The translations under genes and the position numbers were made by a program. The notes under the pieces were generated by a model. It saw nothing but the letters and a program-made list of their open reading frames with translations. It did not search any database and was not told the origin of the DNA. 12,958 nt of DNA from DASQUP01 sp035641235 (GTDB lineage: Bacteria > Actinomycetota > CADDZG01 > WHSQ01), in the NCBI GenBank assembly GCA_035641235.1, contig DASQUP010000246.1, positions 1 to 12,958 on the forward strand, written 5' to 3'. Positions 1 to 6,837 of the stretch are shown piece by piece. Numbering within the stretch: the first letter of the stretch is position 1; every line of letters starts with the position of its first letter.

Positions 1-329
1 AGAGGGCGCTCATCTAAGAGAGCGACGAACTGTGCCACGGCGGCCGTCGCGATGCCCTTCCCCCAGAACTCACGGCCGATCCAGTAGCCGATCAGCCTCT
101 TGTCGTCCTGCACCCAACATCCGATGTTCCCGGCAACCTCGTCACCGAACATGATGGTCCGGGTGACGACCTTGGGGTCGTTCGTGATCTTGACCCAGTG
201 CTGTTCGTGCGCCTCGCGGTCCCGGGCAGGAAACGCAGCCATCTTGACCGATGCGGGATCGCGCTGGTGCTCGTAGAAGACCTGGATGTCGGCGTCGACT
301 ACCTCACGCAACGAAACGGCCGATCCCAT
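1..329 (-). CDS. GNAT-family N-acetyltransferase (RimJ/RimL-like), C-terminus cut by window edge
   Basis: The first 109 residues are visible, starting from ATG at 329-327; the gene runs off the left end. The later part reads IGYWIGREFWGKGIATAAV, the acetyl-CoA pyrophosphate-binding motif (R/Q-x-x-G-x-G/A) of GNAT motif A, preceded by a strand with GNIGCWV. This layout (N-terminal helices, then a 'GYWIG...WGKGIAT' block) is typical of RimJ/RimL-like acetyltransferases, which transfer acetyl from acetyl-CoA to an amino group of a protein N-terminus, metabolite or drug; the substrate cannot be read here. The start lies 3 bases after the TAG stop of the upstream gene, so it is almost certainly the third gene of the glycosyltransferase operon and translationally coupled. 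Family is confident, substrate unknown. Confidence 0.88.
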   Translation of the reverse strand, partial: MGSAVSLREVVDADIQVFYEHQRDPASVKMAAFPARDREAHEQHWVKITNDPKVVTRTIMFGDEVAGNIGCWVQDDKRLIGYWIGREFWGKGIATAAVAQFVALLDERP

Positions 330-332
330 CTT

Positions 333-1352
333 CTACAGAGCGATTGGAAGTTCGAAAAAAGGTTCCCGGCGCCCGAACTCCACGTGAGCGGTGTGCAACG
401 CCGTGAGGCTTCCCGCATGCCGCCACACCGAACCGTCCCGGCGATAGAGCTCGAGAGCCAGATCACCTATCTCCGAGTTCGCGCAGTACCGGGGAAGCCC
501 ATCCGGATCCACGTACGTCACTTGTGTAAGGCGGTCCACCGAGGTGCGCGCCGCTCCTGTGATCTTGTAGTCATCGTTGTGAGCGGTGAACGCCCATGTA
601 GGCATCTCGTATCTACTCTTCGCCCGGAGCGCCCACTTGAAGTCGTTGAACGCGATGTCTTGATTCTCGTAGGTAAGGAATATGAACGTCATCGTCGGTA
701 CCGGCAGCATTCCGATCTTGGAACGCGCGGCAAGGGCTTCGAACACAGCGTCCTCGCCGCCCTCCCACGAGGAGCAGTGCGCCCACGCCCACGATTGGGC
801 GTGCCTCCGGCCCCAGCGGTGGCCCTGGCATCCGCGTTCGCCTTGAAAAGTAAAGAGTTCGTCGTCGACCGTCACGGACCCAACGAAGGGCACCGAGAGA
901 TTCGGTGCACAAACGGTCGACACCCTCTTCTCAATGCGCCCGCGCAGCGGAGAAGGCAGGTGCTGAAAGGTCATTTCCGCGGGCTCGAAGTCCAGAGACC
1001 AAGCCATGGTCCGCTCTCCATCCGACACCTCACCCTCGGTGTGTGTCTCCGAGAGCCACGAGGATCCGATCCGCACGAGCGCTCCGTCGTCGCGTCCGTT
1101 GCCGGGGGCTAGATGATCGATGGAGTAACGCTGTTTTGCGGCGAGATTCCGTTTCCCGTCCGGGTCGAACCACACTCCCCAGACATCGCAGTAGGGATCC
1201 GAGCCTCGTGGTGCCGTGACGGTGTAGCGAAGCCAGAGGCCGGAACCGGAATCGCGGTGGTTGAGCGTCAGGTACCACGCCTCCATGAAGCCGGAGCGCG
1301 AGCGGTCCCACCTCATGCGGTTTTCGGTGCCATCCGATGAGAAAACAGTCAT
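333..1352 (-). CDS. Tocopherol cyclase / CrtC-like (lipocalin-type) protein of unknown function
   Basis: 339 residues, ATG at 1352, stop TAG at 335-333. No signal peptide. The protein is rich in Trp and aromatic residues with alternating strands. Recognisable blocks are GFMEAWYLTLN (residues 21-31), GLWLRYTVTAP (38-48), VWGVWFDPDG (58-67), and a central GCQGHRWGRRHAQSWAWAHC (174-193). The pattern 'G.QGH.WG.....WAWAHC' resembles the tandem-lipocalin fold of plant tocopherol cyclase and bacterial hydroxyneurosporene synthase (CrtC/AttH-like), proteins acting on hydrophobic isoprenoid or lipid substrates. I assign the family from pattern only. It lies 20 bp downstream of the glycosyltransferase and 3 bp upstream of the acetyltransferase, so it is probably co-transcribed; a role in modifying a lipid or glycolipid is inference. 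Met13 is a possible alternative start. Confidence 0.75.
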   Translation of the reverse strand: MTVFSSDGTENRMRWDRSRSGFMEAWYLTLNHRDSGSGLWLRYTVTAPRGSDPYCDVWGVWFDPDGKRNLAAKQRYSIDHLAPGNGRDDGALVRIGSSWLSETHTEGEVSDGERTMAWSLDFEPAEMTFQHLPSPLRGRIEKRVSTVCAPNLSVPFVGSVTVDDELFTFQGERGCQGHRWGRRHAQSWAWAHCSSWEGGEDAVFEALAARSKIGMLPVPTMTFIFLTYENQDIAFNDFKWALRAKSRYEMPTWAFTAHNDDYKITGAARTSVDRLTQVTYVDPDGLPRYCANSEIGDLALELYRRDGSVWRHAGSLTALHTAHVEFGRREPFFELPIAL

Positions 1353-1372
1353 CAGTCCAGCACCCTAGTCCT

Positions 1373-2737
1373 TTAGCCGGGGCCGAGAGCGGCATTCAGC
1401 AACTGCCGAGCAACCGTCGTCCACGACCATCGCTCTCGAGCGAGCTCCGTAGCGGCGGCAGCCAGATCCCGGCGTTCCTCGAAGGTGATCGCCAGGATGT
1501 CGTCGATTCGCGCTGCGATGTCCTCTATCGGGTGGTTTGGATCGAACAGGAGGAGGCCGGGGCGTCCTATGACTTCTTCCAGAGCGATCCCCACCTCCGC
1601 GATCCCGGAGTGGAGGGGCACTACGGGCAGGACGCCACACGCAGCGGCCTCCGCAGCGACCATTCCGAATGCCTCCGCAAGTATGGACGGGACGACGAGA
1701 ACATCCATCTCGGGGAGCACGGCAGATAACGGGCCGTGGTCGAGGCGTCCGGTGAACTCGAGGTCGATGCGAGCGGCGCGCGTGAAGTACTCCAGGTCGA
1801 CTGCTCCCGAATTGAGGAACTCGGTGAGCTGGGTGAGATTCCCCTCGCGGGCGATCATCCTCATAGTGGGTGCGTCGCCCGAGACCATGGCACCCCACAA
1901 TGCTCGCAGGGGGCCGTCCAAGTCACCGAAGCCGACGACTATGGACTTTGTTTTCTCGGCGCGCACCAGCCCAAGGGCTGCAAGGAAATGGTGCACGCCT
2001 TTCTGCGGGATGAATTTGCCGACGTAACCCACGACCGGCGCGCCGGGCGTTCGTTCGAGCGGTTGGAACAGCTCGACATCACATCCGGGATTGACAACAA
2101 CCGCCCTCTCCTCCCATCCCGGAATGACGGAGCTGGCCTCCTTGACCATGTAGTTGCTGCCCCCGACGACGGTCGTCGCTCCGCCGAGCCCCTCTTGCGC
2201 GGCGCGCCGGTAGCGCTCTTCGATCTTGACCGCGTACTCGAGCGCGCTGCCGTGGAGCTGTGCGGTGTAGGTGGTTCGGGTTTCGGTGCACGCTTTCAGC
2301 GCGATCGAGGGTCCCATCACCTCGTGGCTGGTGATGATGACATCGGGGTTGAAGGCCTCGATGGCAGTGATGAGGGCCGTCGTGTTCGTCTCGACGTAGT
2401 GGTTGAGTTCGTCGTCTGTGAGATCGACATAACACTTGGCCGTGAAACCCTCGTATTCGTCGTACACGTAGACGGGCAGGACCTCGCCGATCGACGGACG
2501 CACGAGCGTTGCCAGGCCGGAGGCGCCGGGTTCATTGGTCGGCGCCGTCGTGAAGCTTCGATTATCCGGCGCGAAGTCACCGTGGGCGTCGATGAAGCCG
2601 AGCCCCTCGACGTCGCGCTCCTGACACATGAGCAGCACCTCGTGCCCGTCGGCGCGCCAGGCACGGACGATGTTGGCCTTGAAGATGTTCGAGCCCGAGC
2701 CGCGCAGCAGATAGCCGTGCCACAGCAGAATCCGCAT
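1373..2737 (-). CDS. Glycosyltransferase family 4 (GT-B fold)
   Basis: 454 residues, ATG at 2737, stop TAA. The N-terminus MRILLWHGYLLRGSGSN is the first strand and glycine loop of the acceptor domain of GT4 enzymes. The C-terminal domain begins near GYVGKFIPQKGVHHFLAALG, the usual 'G.....KG' nucleotide-sugar domain entry, and carries the E-x7-E motif EAFGMVAAE (Glu355 and Glu363), which holds the donor sugar nucleotide in retaining GT4 enzymes. No membrane segment or signal peptide, so it is cytosolic or membrane-associated. The length is slightly above the usual 370-420 because of a long acidic stretch around residues 60-115. It heads a minus-strand operon with the CrtC-like and GNAT genes. 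A -10-like TAGGGT ends 6 bases before the ATG (leaderless start). Donor and acceptor cannot be told from sequence. Confidence 0.9.
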   Translation of the reverse strand: MRILLWHGYLLRGSGSNIFKANIVRAWRADGHEVLLMCQERDVEGLGFIDAHGDFAPDNRSFTTAPTNEPGASGLATLVRPSIGEVLPVYVYDEYEGFTAKCYVDLTDDELNHYVETNTTALITAIEAFNPDVIITSHEVMGPSIALKACTETRTTYTAQLHGSALEYAVKIEERYRRAAQEGLGGATTVVGGSNYMVKEASSVIPGWEERAVVVNPGCDVELFQPLERTPGAPVVGYVGKFIPQKGVHHFLAALGLVRAEKTKSIVVGFGDLDGPLRALWGAMVSGDAPTMRMIAREGNLTQLTEFLNSGAVDLEYFTRAARIDLEFTGRLDHGPLSAVLPEMDVLVVPSILAEAFGMVAAEAAACGVLPVVPLHSGIAEVGIALEEVIGRPGLLLFDPNHPIEDIAARIDDILAITFEERRDLAAAATELARERWSWTTVARQLLNAALGPG

Positions 2738-2743
2738 GCGTGG

Positions 2744-2749
2744 ACCCTA
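2744..2749 (-). promoter_or_regulatory. -10 box of leaderless promoter for the glycosyltransferase operon
   Basis: TAGGGT on the minus strand fits TANNNT, with 6 bases (ccacgc) between it and the ATG at 2737. That spacing would put the transcription start on the start codon. No Shine-Dalgarno sequence is present. No clear -35 is visible. Confidence 0.5.
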
Positions 2750-2774
2750 CGGGATCGCCTCTTCTTTGGCTCTC

Positions 2775-2795
2775 TGACCACCTATTACGTGGTCA
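2775..2795. promoter_or_regulatory. 21-bp perfect palindrome, candidate operator in divergent promoter region
   Basis: TGACCAC - 7-base spacer (ctattac) - GTGGTCA, a perfect 7+7+7 inverted repeat. It lies in the 111-bp gap between the divergent glycosyltransferase operon and the membrane protein gene, about 26-40 bp upstream of the two -10 boxes. This is a typical place and size for a dimeric repressor or activator site. The TGACCA/TGGTCA half-sites resemble sites of some GntR-type regulators, but no regulator gene is in the window. Confidence 0.45.
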
Positions 2796-2835
2796 ATCGC
2801 ACAAAGAACCAGGCGCCCTGTGGAGCGGCTCCGTC

Positions 2836-2841
2836 TACACT
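2836..2841 (+). promoter_or_regulatory. -10 box of leaderless promoter for the membrane protein at 2849
   Basis: TACACT fits TANNNT and lies 7 bases (ccggcgg) before ATG 2849. There is no Shine-Dalgarno sequence at useful distance, which supports leaderless initiation and helps choose this ATG over the much longer open frame that extends upstream into the glycosyltransferase. No good -35 is visible. Confidence 0.5.
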
Positions 2842-2848
2842 CCGGCGG

Positions 2849-3451
2849 ATGTCGCTCGACTGGACGCTTCGCTTTACGTTTCGCCACTTCGCCACGCTCT
2901 TTTTGCTCGTGGCCCTGTTCACCGTTCCGCTTCATGTCGGGCGCGCCTTTGCGTACCGAAGAGTAGTCGGCCTGCGGGAGCTCCACCCCGCGATCGCCGA
3001 ACTCCCCCCCGATAGGTTCGTGAGAGGGGTCGGCGCGGCCGACCTCGAGAGTGCTCAAGGCGCCCTTCTGGCGGTAATCGTGCTCGAGCTTGCCCTCATC
3101 CCTCTATTGGCAGGGGCGGTCAGGCGCGTCGCCCAGAGCGACGCCGCCGGACGGCTTCCCCGGGTCTTCAACTCCCTGGGACACAGCCTCGCGGCGTGGC
3201 GGCATCCGGCTCCGAACACCGCTCGCACGACCCTGGCCGCGGGCGCCGTCCTCGCCTTCGCCGTGGGTACCCTTGTCTACCGAACCGGCCTACTCCTGGC
3301 GGAACCGGTCCCCGAGTCCGTGGCATTTGCCCCGATCGGGCTTGCGGAGGCCCTGGCCGCCGCCGCCGCCGCCCCCTTTTTCCTCGTCCCCCTTGCCCTT
3401 TTGCCTCGATCCGCTAAAGGTAAAGACCCCGGCGGTCCGACCCTTTACTAA
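2849..3451 (+). CDS. Uncharacterised four-helix membrane protein
   Basis: 200 residues from ATG 2849 to TAA 3451. I do not recognise the family. About four hydrophobic segments are visible: residues about 13-30 (FATLFLLVALFTVPLHV), 71-90 (LLAVIVLELALIPLLAGAV), 128-150 (LAAGAVLAFAVGTLVY) and 162-190 (Ala-rich, ending FFLVPLALLP). Loops between helices 1-2 and 2-3 are charged. The C-terminus is short and basic. The open frame continues far upstream, but that part is antisense to the glycosyltransferase; this ATG is preferred because of the -10 box 7 bases before it and because the membrane-protein character starts here. It is followed closely by the FtsH-like protease gene on the same strand. 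Its own stop lies inside a palindrome that overlaps the next gene's promoter. Confidence 0.72.
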   Translation: MSLDWTLRFTFRHFATLFLLVALFTVPLHVGRAFAYRRVVGLRELHPAIAELPPDRFVRGVGAADLESAQGALLAVIVLELALIPLLAGAVRRVAQSDAAGRLPRVFNSLGHSLAAWRHPAPNTARTTLAAGAVLAFAVGTLVYRTGLLLAEPVPESVAFAPIGLAEALAAAAAAPFFLVPLALLPRSAKGKDPGGPTLY

Positions 3452-3455
3452 AGGG
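3441..3455. promoter_or_regulatory. 15-bp palindrome over the likely -35 region of the FtsH-like gene
   Basis: CCCTTTA-C-TAAAGGG is a perfect 7+1+7 inverted repeat. It contains the TAA stop of the preceding gene and the best -35 candidate (TTTACT, 3444-3449). More AAAGG/CCTTT half-sites flank it at 3415-3420 and 3456-3460. Position over a -35 suggests an operator; a short terminator hairpin for the preceding gene is the alternative. Confidence 0.4.
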
Positions 3456-3464
3456 CCTTTCGCC

Positions 3465-3470
3465 TACGCT
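3465..3470 (+). promoter_or_regulatory. -10 box upstream of the FtsH-like gene
   Basis: TACGCT fits TANNNT, about 15 bases after TTTACT (3444-3449). It lies 6 bases before ATG 3477, which opens a 14-codon ORF ahead of the protease gene. The same box-to-start spacing recurs at several other genes in this window. Confidence 0.45.
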
Positions 3471-3476
3471 GGGAGC

Positions 3477-3521
3477 ATGGCAAAATCTTCCTGCCCCCGG
3501 CTCTTGGCGAGCGCGGGTTAA
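3477..3521 (+). CDS. Possible 14-residue leader peptide ahead of the FtsH-like gene
   Basis: ATG 3477 to TAA 3521 reads MAKSSCPRLLASAG. It has the window's typical leaderless arrangement (TACGCT, 6 bases, ATG). It ends 20 bases before the TTG start of the protease gene, in another frame. It may be a translated leader that couples or attenuates expression. It could instead be chance, or the true N-terminus of the protease if a base is missing between 3480 and 3540. Too short to judge by composition. Confidence 0.3.
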   Translation: MAKSSCPRLLASAG

Positions 3522-3541
3522 ACGGACTGGAGCGCGCACTT

Positions 3542-5431
3542 TTGGACCACGAGGAATCGACTCAGGCCCCGCCGGCGGAACAGGCGGCGCAGCAGGGCAA
3601 GGCGGGGCCAAAGGCCAAGGCCAAGCCGGGTAAGCCCGCGGACACCTTTCACACGGTCGCCGCGGAGCACCGCGCCGACGTCGAGCACATCCGCGAACGC
3701 AACCGCCAGCGACGGCTGCGCTACCTCTTCTATCTGACCCTCATCATCGGCGCCTACCTCGTGAAGCGGGTCATCGAGGGGCGCCCGCTGGAGTTTGGGT
3801 GGCCGAGCATCGGCGCCGACGCCTGGATCTGGCTCTTCCCGGTGATGATGCTCGTGGTGATCGGCTCGGCGGTGCTGCTCCCCCTCCTGGTCAACGCCCG
3901 CTCCCCCCACGTGCGGTTCAGCCCGGATCAGATCTCGGTTCGCTTCCCGGACGTGAAGGGCCTGGACATCGTGCTCGAGGAGGTCACCCGCACCCTGCAG
4001 ATCTTCCTGACCTACAAGACGTTCAAGGAAGAACTCGGAGGAAATCCCCGCCGAGGAATCTTGTTCGAAGGAAAACCCGGGACGGGCAAGACCCACATGG
4101 CAAAGGCGATGGCCGCCGAGGCCGGAGTTCCTTTCTTCTTCGTCTCGGCGCCCGCGTTCCAGTCGATGTTCTACGGAGCAACCGCCCGAAAGATCCGCGG
4201 GTTCTTCAAGATCATCAAGAAGGCCGCTCGCAAGGAGGGCGGCGCCATCGGATTCATAGAGGAGATCGACGCCGTCGGAAGCTCGCGCGGAGGCGTGGAT
4301 TCGTTCTCGGGCCACCGCATGCAGGTGTTCAAGACGATGACGAGCGGCACCGAGGGGATCGTCAACGAATTGCTGGTGCAGCTCCAGTCGTTCGACGAGC
4401 CGCCTTTCTGGGGGAAGGCCAAGCACTCGTTCTTCGATTTCGTGAACCTGTTCCTTCCGGCCCGCCGTCAGCTGAAGAAGGGCCGCGGCGAATACAACAA
4501 CGTTCTGATCATCGGGGCGACGAACCGGGCACAGGACCTCGACCCCGCGCTGTTGAGGCCTGGACGCTTCGACCGCACCCTGTACTTCGACCTGCCCTCC
4601 CGGGCCGGGCGGCGCGAGCTCATCGACTACTTCTTGAACCGGCGCGCCCATGCAGAGGACATGGATCGTGTGGATCTGCGCGAGGAACTTGCATCCATGT
4701 CCCTCGGCTATTCGCCCGCAATGCTCGAGCACGTCCTGGACGAGGCACTGGTGTGGGCGCTGCGCGATGGCCGGCGGCAGCTGAACTGGCGCGACGTGCA
4801 GCGGGCACGACTGTCCGAAGAGATCGGCCTTGCGCACCCGGTTGCCTACACCGAACGCGAGCGCGAGATCATCGCCACCCACGAAGCGGGACACGCGGTA
4901 GCCGCGTACCTCTGCGCCACCGAGAGGAGACTCGAAGTCCTTTCGATCATCAAACGCCGGCAGGCCCTCGGACTCCTCGCACATTCCGACATGGAGGAGC
5001 GTTTCACGCGGACGAAATCGGAGCTCGAGGCGACGCTCAAGATCGCACTTGCCGGCATGGCCTCAGAGCAACTTTTCTTCGGTGAGTCGGGGACGGGCCC
5101 GTCATCGGATCTCACCGCGGCGACGACGCTTGCCGCGCAGATGGTCGGCTCCTACGGAATGGGATCGTCACTCGTCTCGTACGAGGCCGTGGACAACGGC
5201 GCCGGTCACTCTGCGAACATCGTCGCCAAGATCCTCACCAACGACGACACGAAACGTGAGGTCGAGGACATCCTGCGGCGGCACAAGGACCAGGTCGCTT
5301 ACCTGCTGGAGAACAACCGGGACCTCGTGCGGGCGCTCCGAGATGCGCTGCTGGAACAAGACGAACTCCTGGGCGACGAGATCGCCGCGGTCGTCGAGGA
5401 GACACTGCAGAAGAGACGAATAGGACTCTAG
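3542..5431 (+). CDS. FtsH-like membrane AAA+ zinc metalloprotease, divergent form
   Basis: 629 residues from TTG 3542 to TAG 5431. A Lys/Ala/Pro-rich N-terminal tail is followed by two membrane helices (about 61-78 and 95-117), the AAA+ module and an M41 protease domain. Visible motifs: Walker A GKPGTGKT (177-184), aromatic pore loop MFYG (209-212), Walker B region GFIEEID (237-243), sensor Asn328 in GATNR, arginine fingers in RPGRFDR (Arg339, Arg342), zinc site HEAGH (447-451) and the likely third ligand Asp523 in PSSDLTAAT. The protein should unfold and degrade membrane and cytosolic proteins. Three features differ from ordinary FtsH: about 15 residues between the helices instead of about 70, Glu240 where Walker B normally has Asp, and about 40 extra residues between Walker B and sensor 1. 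No in-frame ATG lies upstream; GGAG at 3529-3532 is a weak ribosome site. Its stop overlaps that of mca. Confidence 0.9.
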   Translation: MDHEESTQAPPAEQAAQQGKAGPKAKAKPGKPADTFHTVAAEHRADVEHIRERNRQRRLRYLFYLTLIIGAYLVKRVIEGRPLEFGWPSIGADAWIWLFPVMMLVVIGSAVLLPLLVNARSPHVRFSPDQISVRFPDVKGLDIVLEEVTRTLQIFLTYKTFKEELGGNPRRGILFEGKPGTGKTHMAKAMAAEAGVPFFFVSAPAFQSMFYGATARKIRGFFKIIKKAARKEGGAIGFIEEIDAVGSSRGGVDSFSGHRMQVFKTMTSGTEGIVNELLVQLQSFDEPPFWGKAKHSFFDFVNLFLPARRQLKKGRGEYNNVLIIGATNRAQDLDPALLRPGRFDRTLYFDLPSRAGRRELIDYFLNRRAHAEDMDRVDLREELASMSLGYSPAMLEHVLDEALVWALRDGRRQLNWRDVQRARLSEEIGLAHPVAYTEREREIIATHEAGHAVAAYLCATERRLEVLSIIKRRQALGLLAHSDMEERFTRTKSELEATLKIALAGMASEQLFFGESGTGPSSDLTAATTLAAQMVGSYGMGSSLVSYEAVDNGAGHSANIVAKILTNDDTKREVEDILRRHKDQVAYLLENNRDLVRALRDALLEQDELLGDEIAAVVEETLQKRRIGL

Positions 5432-6294
5432 TCCGGGATCGAAGCGAAGAGGTCGTCTTCGGGAAGCTCGACGTCGACGGTGGACTCGACGAGAGTGAAG
5501 TCCTCCCATGGATACACACGCCGGTGCAGGTCGTCGGGGATGGCGAACCACGAGCTCTCGGGGTCGATCTGAGTAGCGTGTGCGAGAAGAGCCTTTGACC
5601 GCAGCTCTATGAACTCCCCGACGTCGATCTTCGAGGTGATCTCGGGGTCCTCGAATCCGTTTTCGTCCCACCGCTCGAGCCACTCCCTGTAAGGACTCTC
5701 GATGCCCTCTTCCTGTGCCGCTGCGTGCAGCTTCTCGGTGCGCTGCCGGGTGAACGCGGCAAAGTAATAGAGCTTCGCCGGCTGCCACGGCGCGCCGGAA
5801 TCGGGCCACTTGCCGGCGTCCCCGGCTTCGCGCCAGGCGCGCGTCCCGAGCTCATGGACTCGGACGTGATCCGGGTGCGGATAGCCCTTGGACTCGTCAT
5901 ACGCGAGCACAACCTCGGGTCGCTCGGCCCGGATGATGCCGACGAGGCGCTCCACCACTTCATCCGGATCCGCCTTACAAAATGCATCGGGGCGCTTGTT
6001 GGACTCCGCGCCCGGCATTCCCGAATCGCGGTAACCGAGATGGTAGATGTGTTCGACACCAAGGATGTCGCACGCCGTCTCGAGTTCGGCGCGGCGCAAC
6101 TCCGTCATCCGTTCCTTGATCCCGGGACGGTCCATGCGCGGGTTGAGGATGTCACCCTCCTCGCCGCCGGTCGCACAAACAAGGGCAACGCGAACGCCTT
6201 GTTTTGCGTAGCGCGCCATTGTGCCCGGGCCCTTCGACGACTCGTCGTCCGGATGCGCATGCAGGGCGAGCAGGCACCGTCGCTTCGTGGTCAC
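5428..6294 (-). CDS. mca: Mycothiol S-conjugate amidase (LmbE/PIG-L family)
   Basis: 288 residues from GTG 6294 to TAG. Mca hydrolyses the amide bond of mycothiol S-conjugates, releasing glucosaminyl-inositol and a mercapturic acid that is exported; it is cytosolic and zinc-dependent. The N-terminus carries HAHPDDESSKG (residues 12-22): zinc ligands His14 and Asp17, with catalytic Asp16. The third zinc ligand is in HPDH (140-143). The 'DDESSKG' ending, the GGEEGDILNPRMDRP block (43-57) and the length near 290 favour Mca over its paralogue MshB. MshB (GlcNAc-Ins deacetylase) remains the alternative, but is less likely. Mycothiol is confined to Actinobacteria, so this gene anchors the taxonomy. 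It is divergent from 6313 through a shared -10 box and convergent with the FtsH-like gene, sharing the four bases CTAG. Confidence 0.9.
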   Translation of the reverse strand: MTTKRRCLLALHAHPDDESSKGPGTMARYAKQGVRVALVCATGGEEGDILNPRMDRPGIKERMTELRRAELETACDILGVEHIYHLGYRDSGMPGAESNKRPDAFCKADPDEVVERLVGIIRAERPEVVLAYDESKGYPHPDHVRVHELGTRAWREAGDAGKWPDSGAPWQPAKLYYFAAFTRQRTEKLHAAAQEEGIESPYREWLERWDENGFEDPEITSKIDVGEFIELRSKALLAHATQIDPESSWFAIPDDLHRRVYPWEDFTLVESTVDVELPEDDLFASIPD

Positions 6295-6299
6295 GCCTG

Positions 6300-6306
6300 T
6301 AGGCTA
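6300..6306. promoter_or_regulatory. Two-sided -10 element shared by mca (minus) and the membrane protein gene (plus)
   Basis: The 7-mer TAGGCTA reads TAGGCT on the plus strand (6300-6305) and TAGCCT on the minus strand (6306-6301). From it, ATG 6313 is 7 bases away to the right and GTG 6294 is 6 bases away to the left. Neither gene has a Shine-Dalgarno sequence, and only 18 bp separate the two start codons. Both transcripts should be leaderless and start from opposite strands of the same box. Confidence 0.6.
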
Positions 6307-6312
6307 CCGTCC

Positions 6313-6837
6313 ATGTCCGACTACTCCCGAAGCGACTACTTCGACCGGGCGCTTATTGTTGCGGTGGCTATGCTGATCGTCGCCGCCGGAATCGCGATCG
6401 CGGGTTCGTTCCTGGATTGGGTAACGATCAGCGCCCGACCCAGCATCGATCCGGAGGCCGACTTCGGTGGTGAGGAGATCGAAGAGCCTGTGATCCGAGC
6501 CCCCTACAGCGGAGTCGACGCCTCGGACGGGTGGTACGTGATCGTTGGGTCAGCGGTCCTTGCCGGAGCCGCCGTTGCACTCGCGATCGCCAAGCGGCGC
6601 AGCTTCGCGTGGCTGGCGTTCATCGCTGCGATGTTCGTGGGAGCGATTGGTTTTGCCGCCTACCGTTCGGTTGGGAGTCTCGACTCATCCATCTCGCGCC
6701 GCATGGAGATCGTGGGCGATCCGGATCCGGGACTCGGTATCACGCTCGTTGCGATCGGAGGAGTGGTCGCCCTCATCGGCGCGGTGTTGGCAGTGGTCGC
6801 GACGCCTTCTCGGCGCGCCGAGCCTTCGACCTCCTAG
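6313..6837 (+). CDS. Uncharacterised small membrane protein with four helices
   Basis: 174 residues from ATG 6313 to TAG 6837; I do not recognise the family. Segments: helix 1 about residues 13-35 (ALIVAVAMLIVAAGIAIAGS), then an acidic loop of about 40 residues (IDPEADFGGEEIEEP) ending in YSGVDASDGWYVIVGSAVL, helix 2 about 73-92, helix 3 about 97-116 (FAWLAFIAAMFVGAIGFAAY), and helix 4 about 141-164. The pattern 'aliphatic helix, WVTI, acidic loop, G.DASDGW' is common in small actinobacterial membrane proteins that lack an assigned function. The open frame extends upstream across mca, but this ATG is fixed by the -10 box 7 bases before it. It converges on the LysM gene and shares CTAG with it. 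Confidence 0.75.
   Translation: MSDYSRSDYFDRALIVAVAMLIVAAGIAIAGSFLDWVTISARPSIDPEADFGGEEIEEPVIRAPYSGVDASDGWYVIVGSAVLAGAAVALAIAKRRSFAWLAFIAAMFVGAIGFAAYRSVGSLDSSISRRMEIVGDPDPGLGITLVAIGGVVALIGAVLAVVATPSRRAEPSTS

Noticed and set aside
1736..2848. N-terminal 371 codons of the long plus-strand frame that ends at 3451
   Set aside because: They are antisense to the GT4 gene and show no membrane or family features. Only the part from ATG 2849 looks like a protein and has a promoter box.
3518..4984. 488-codon open frame on the minus strand, antisense to the FtsH-like gene
   Set aside because: The plus strand encodes a protein with all AAA and M41 motifs. The minus frame is His/Glu/Arg-rich with no recognisable domain, which is typical of the mirror frame of a high-GC gene.
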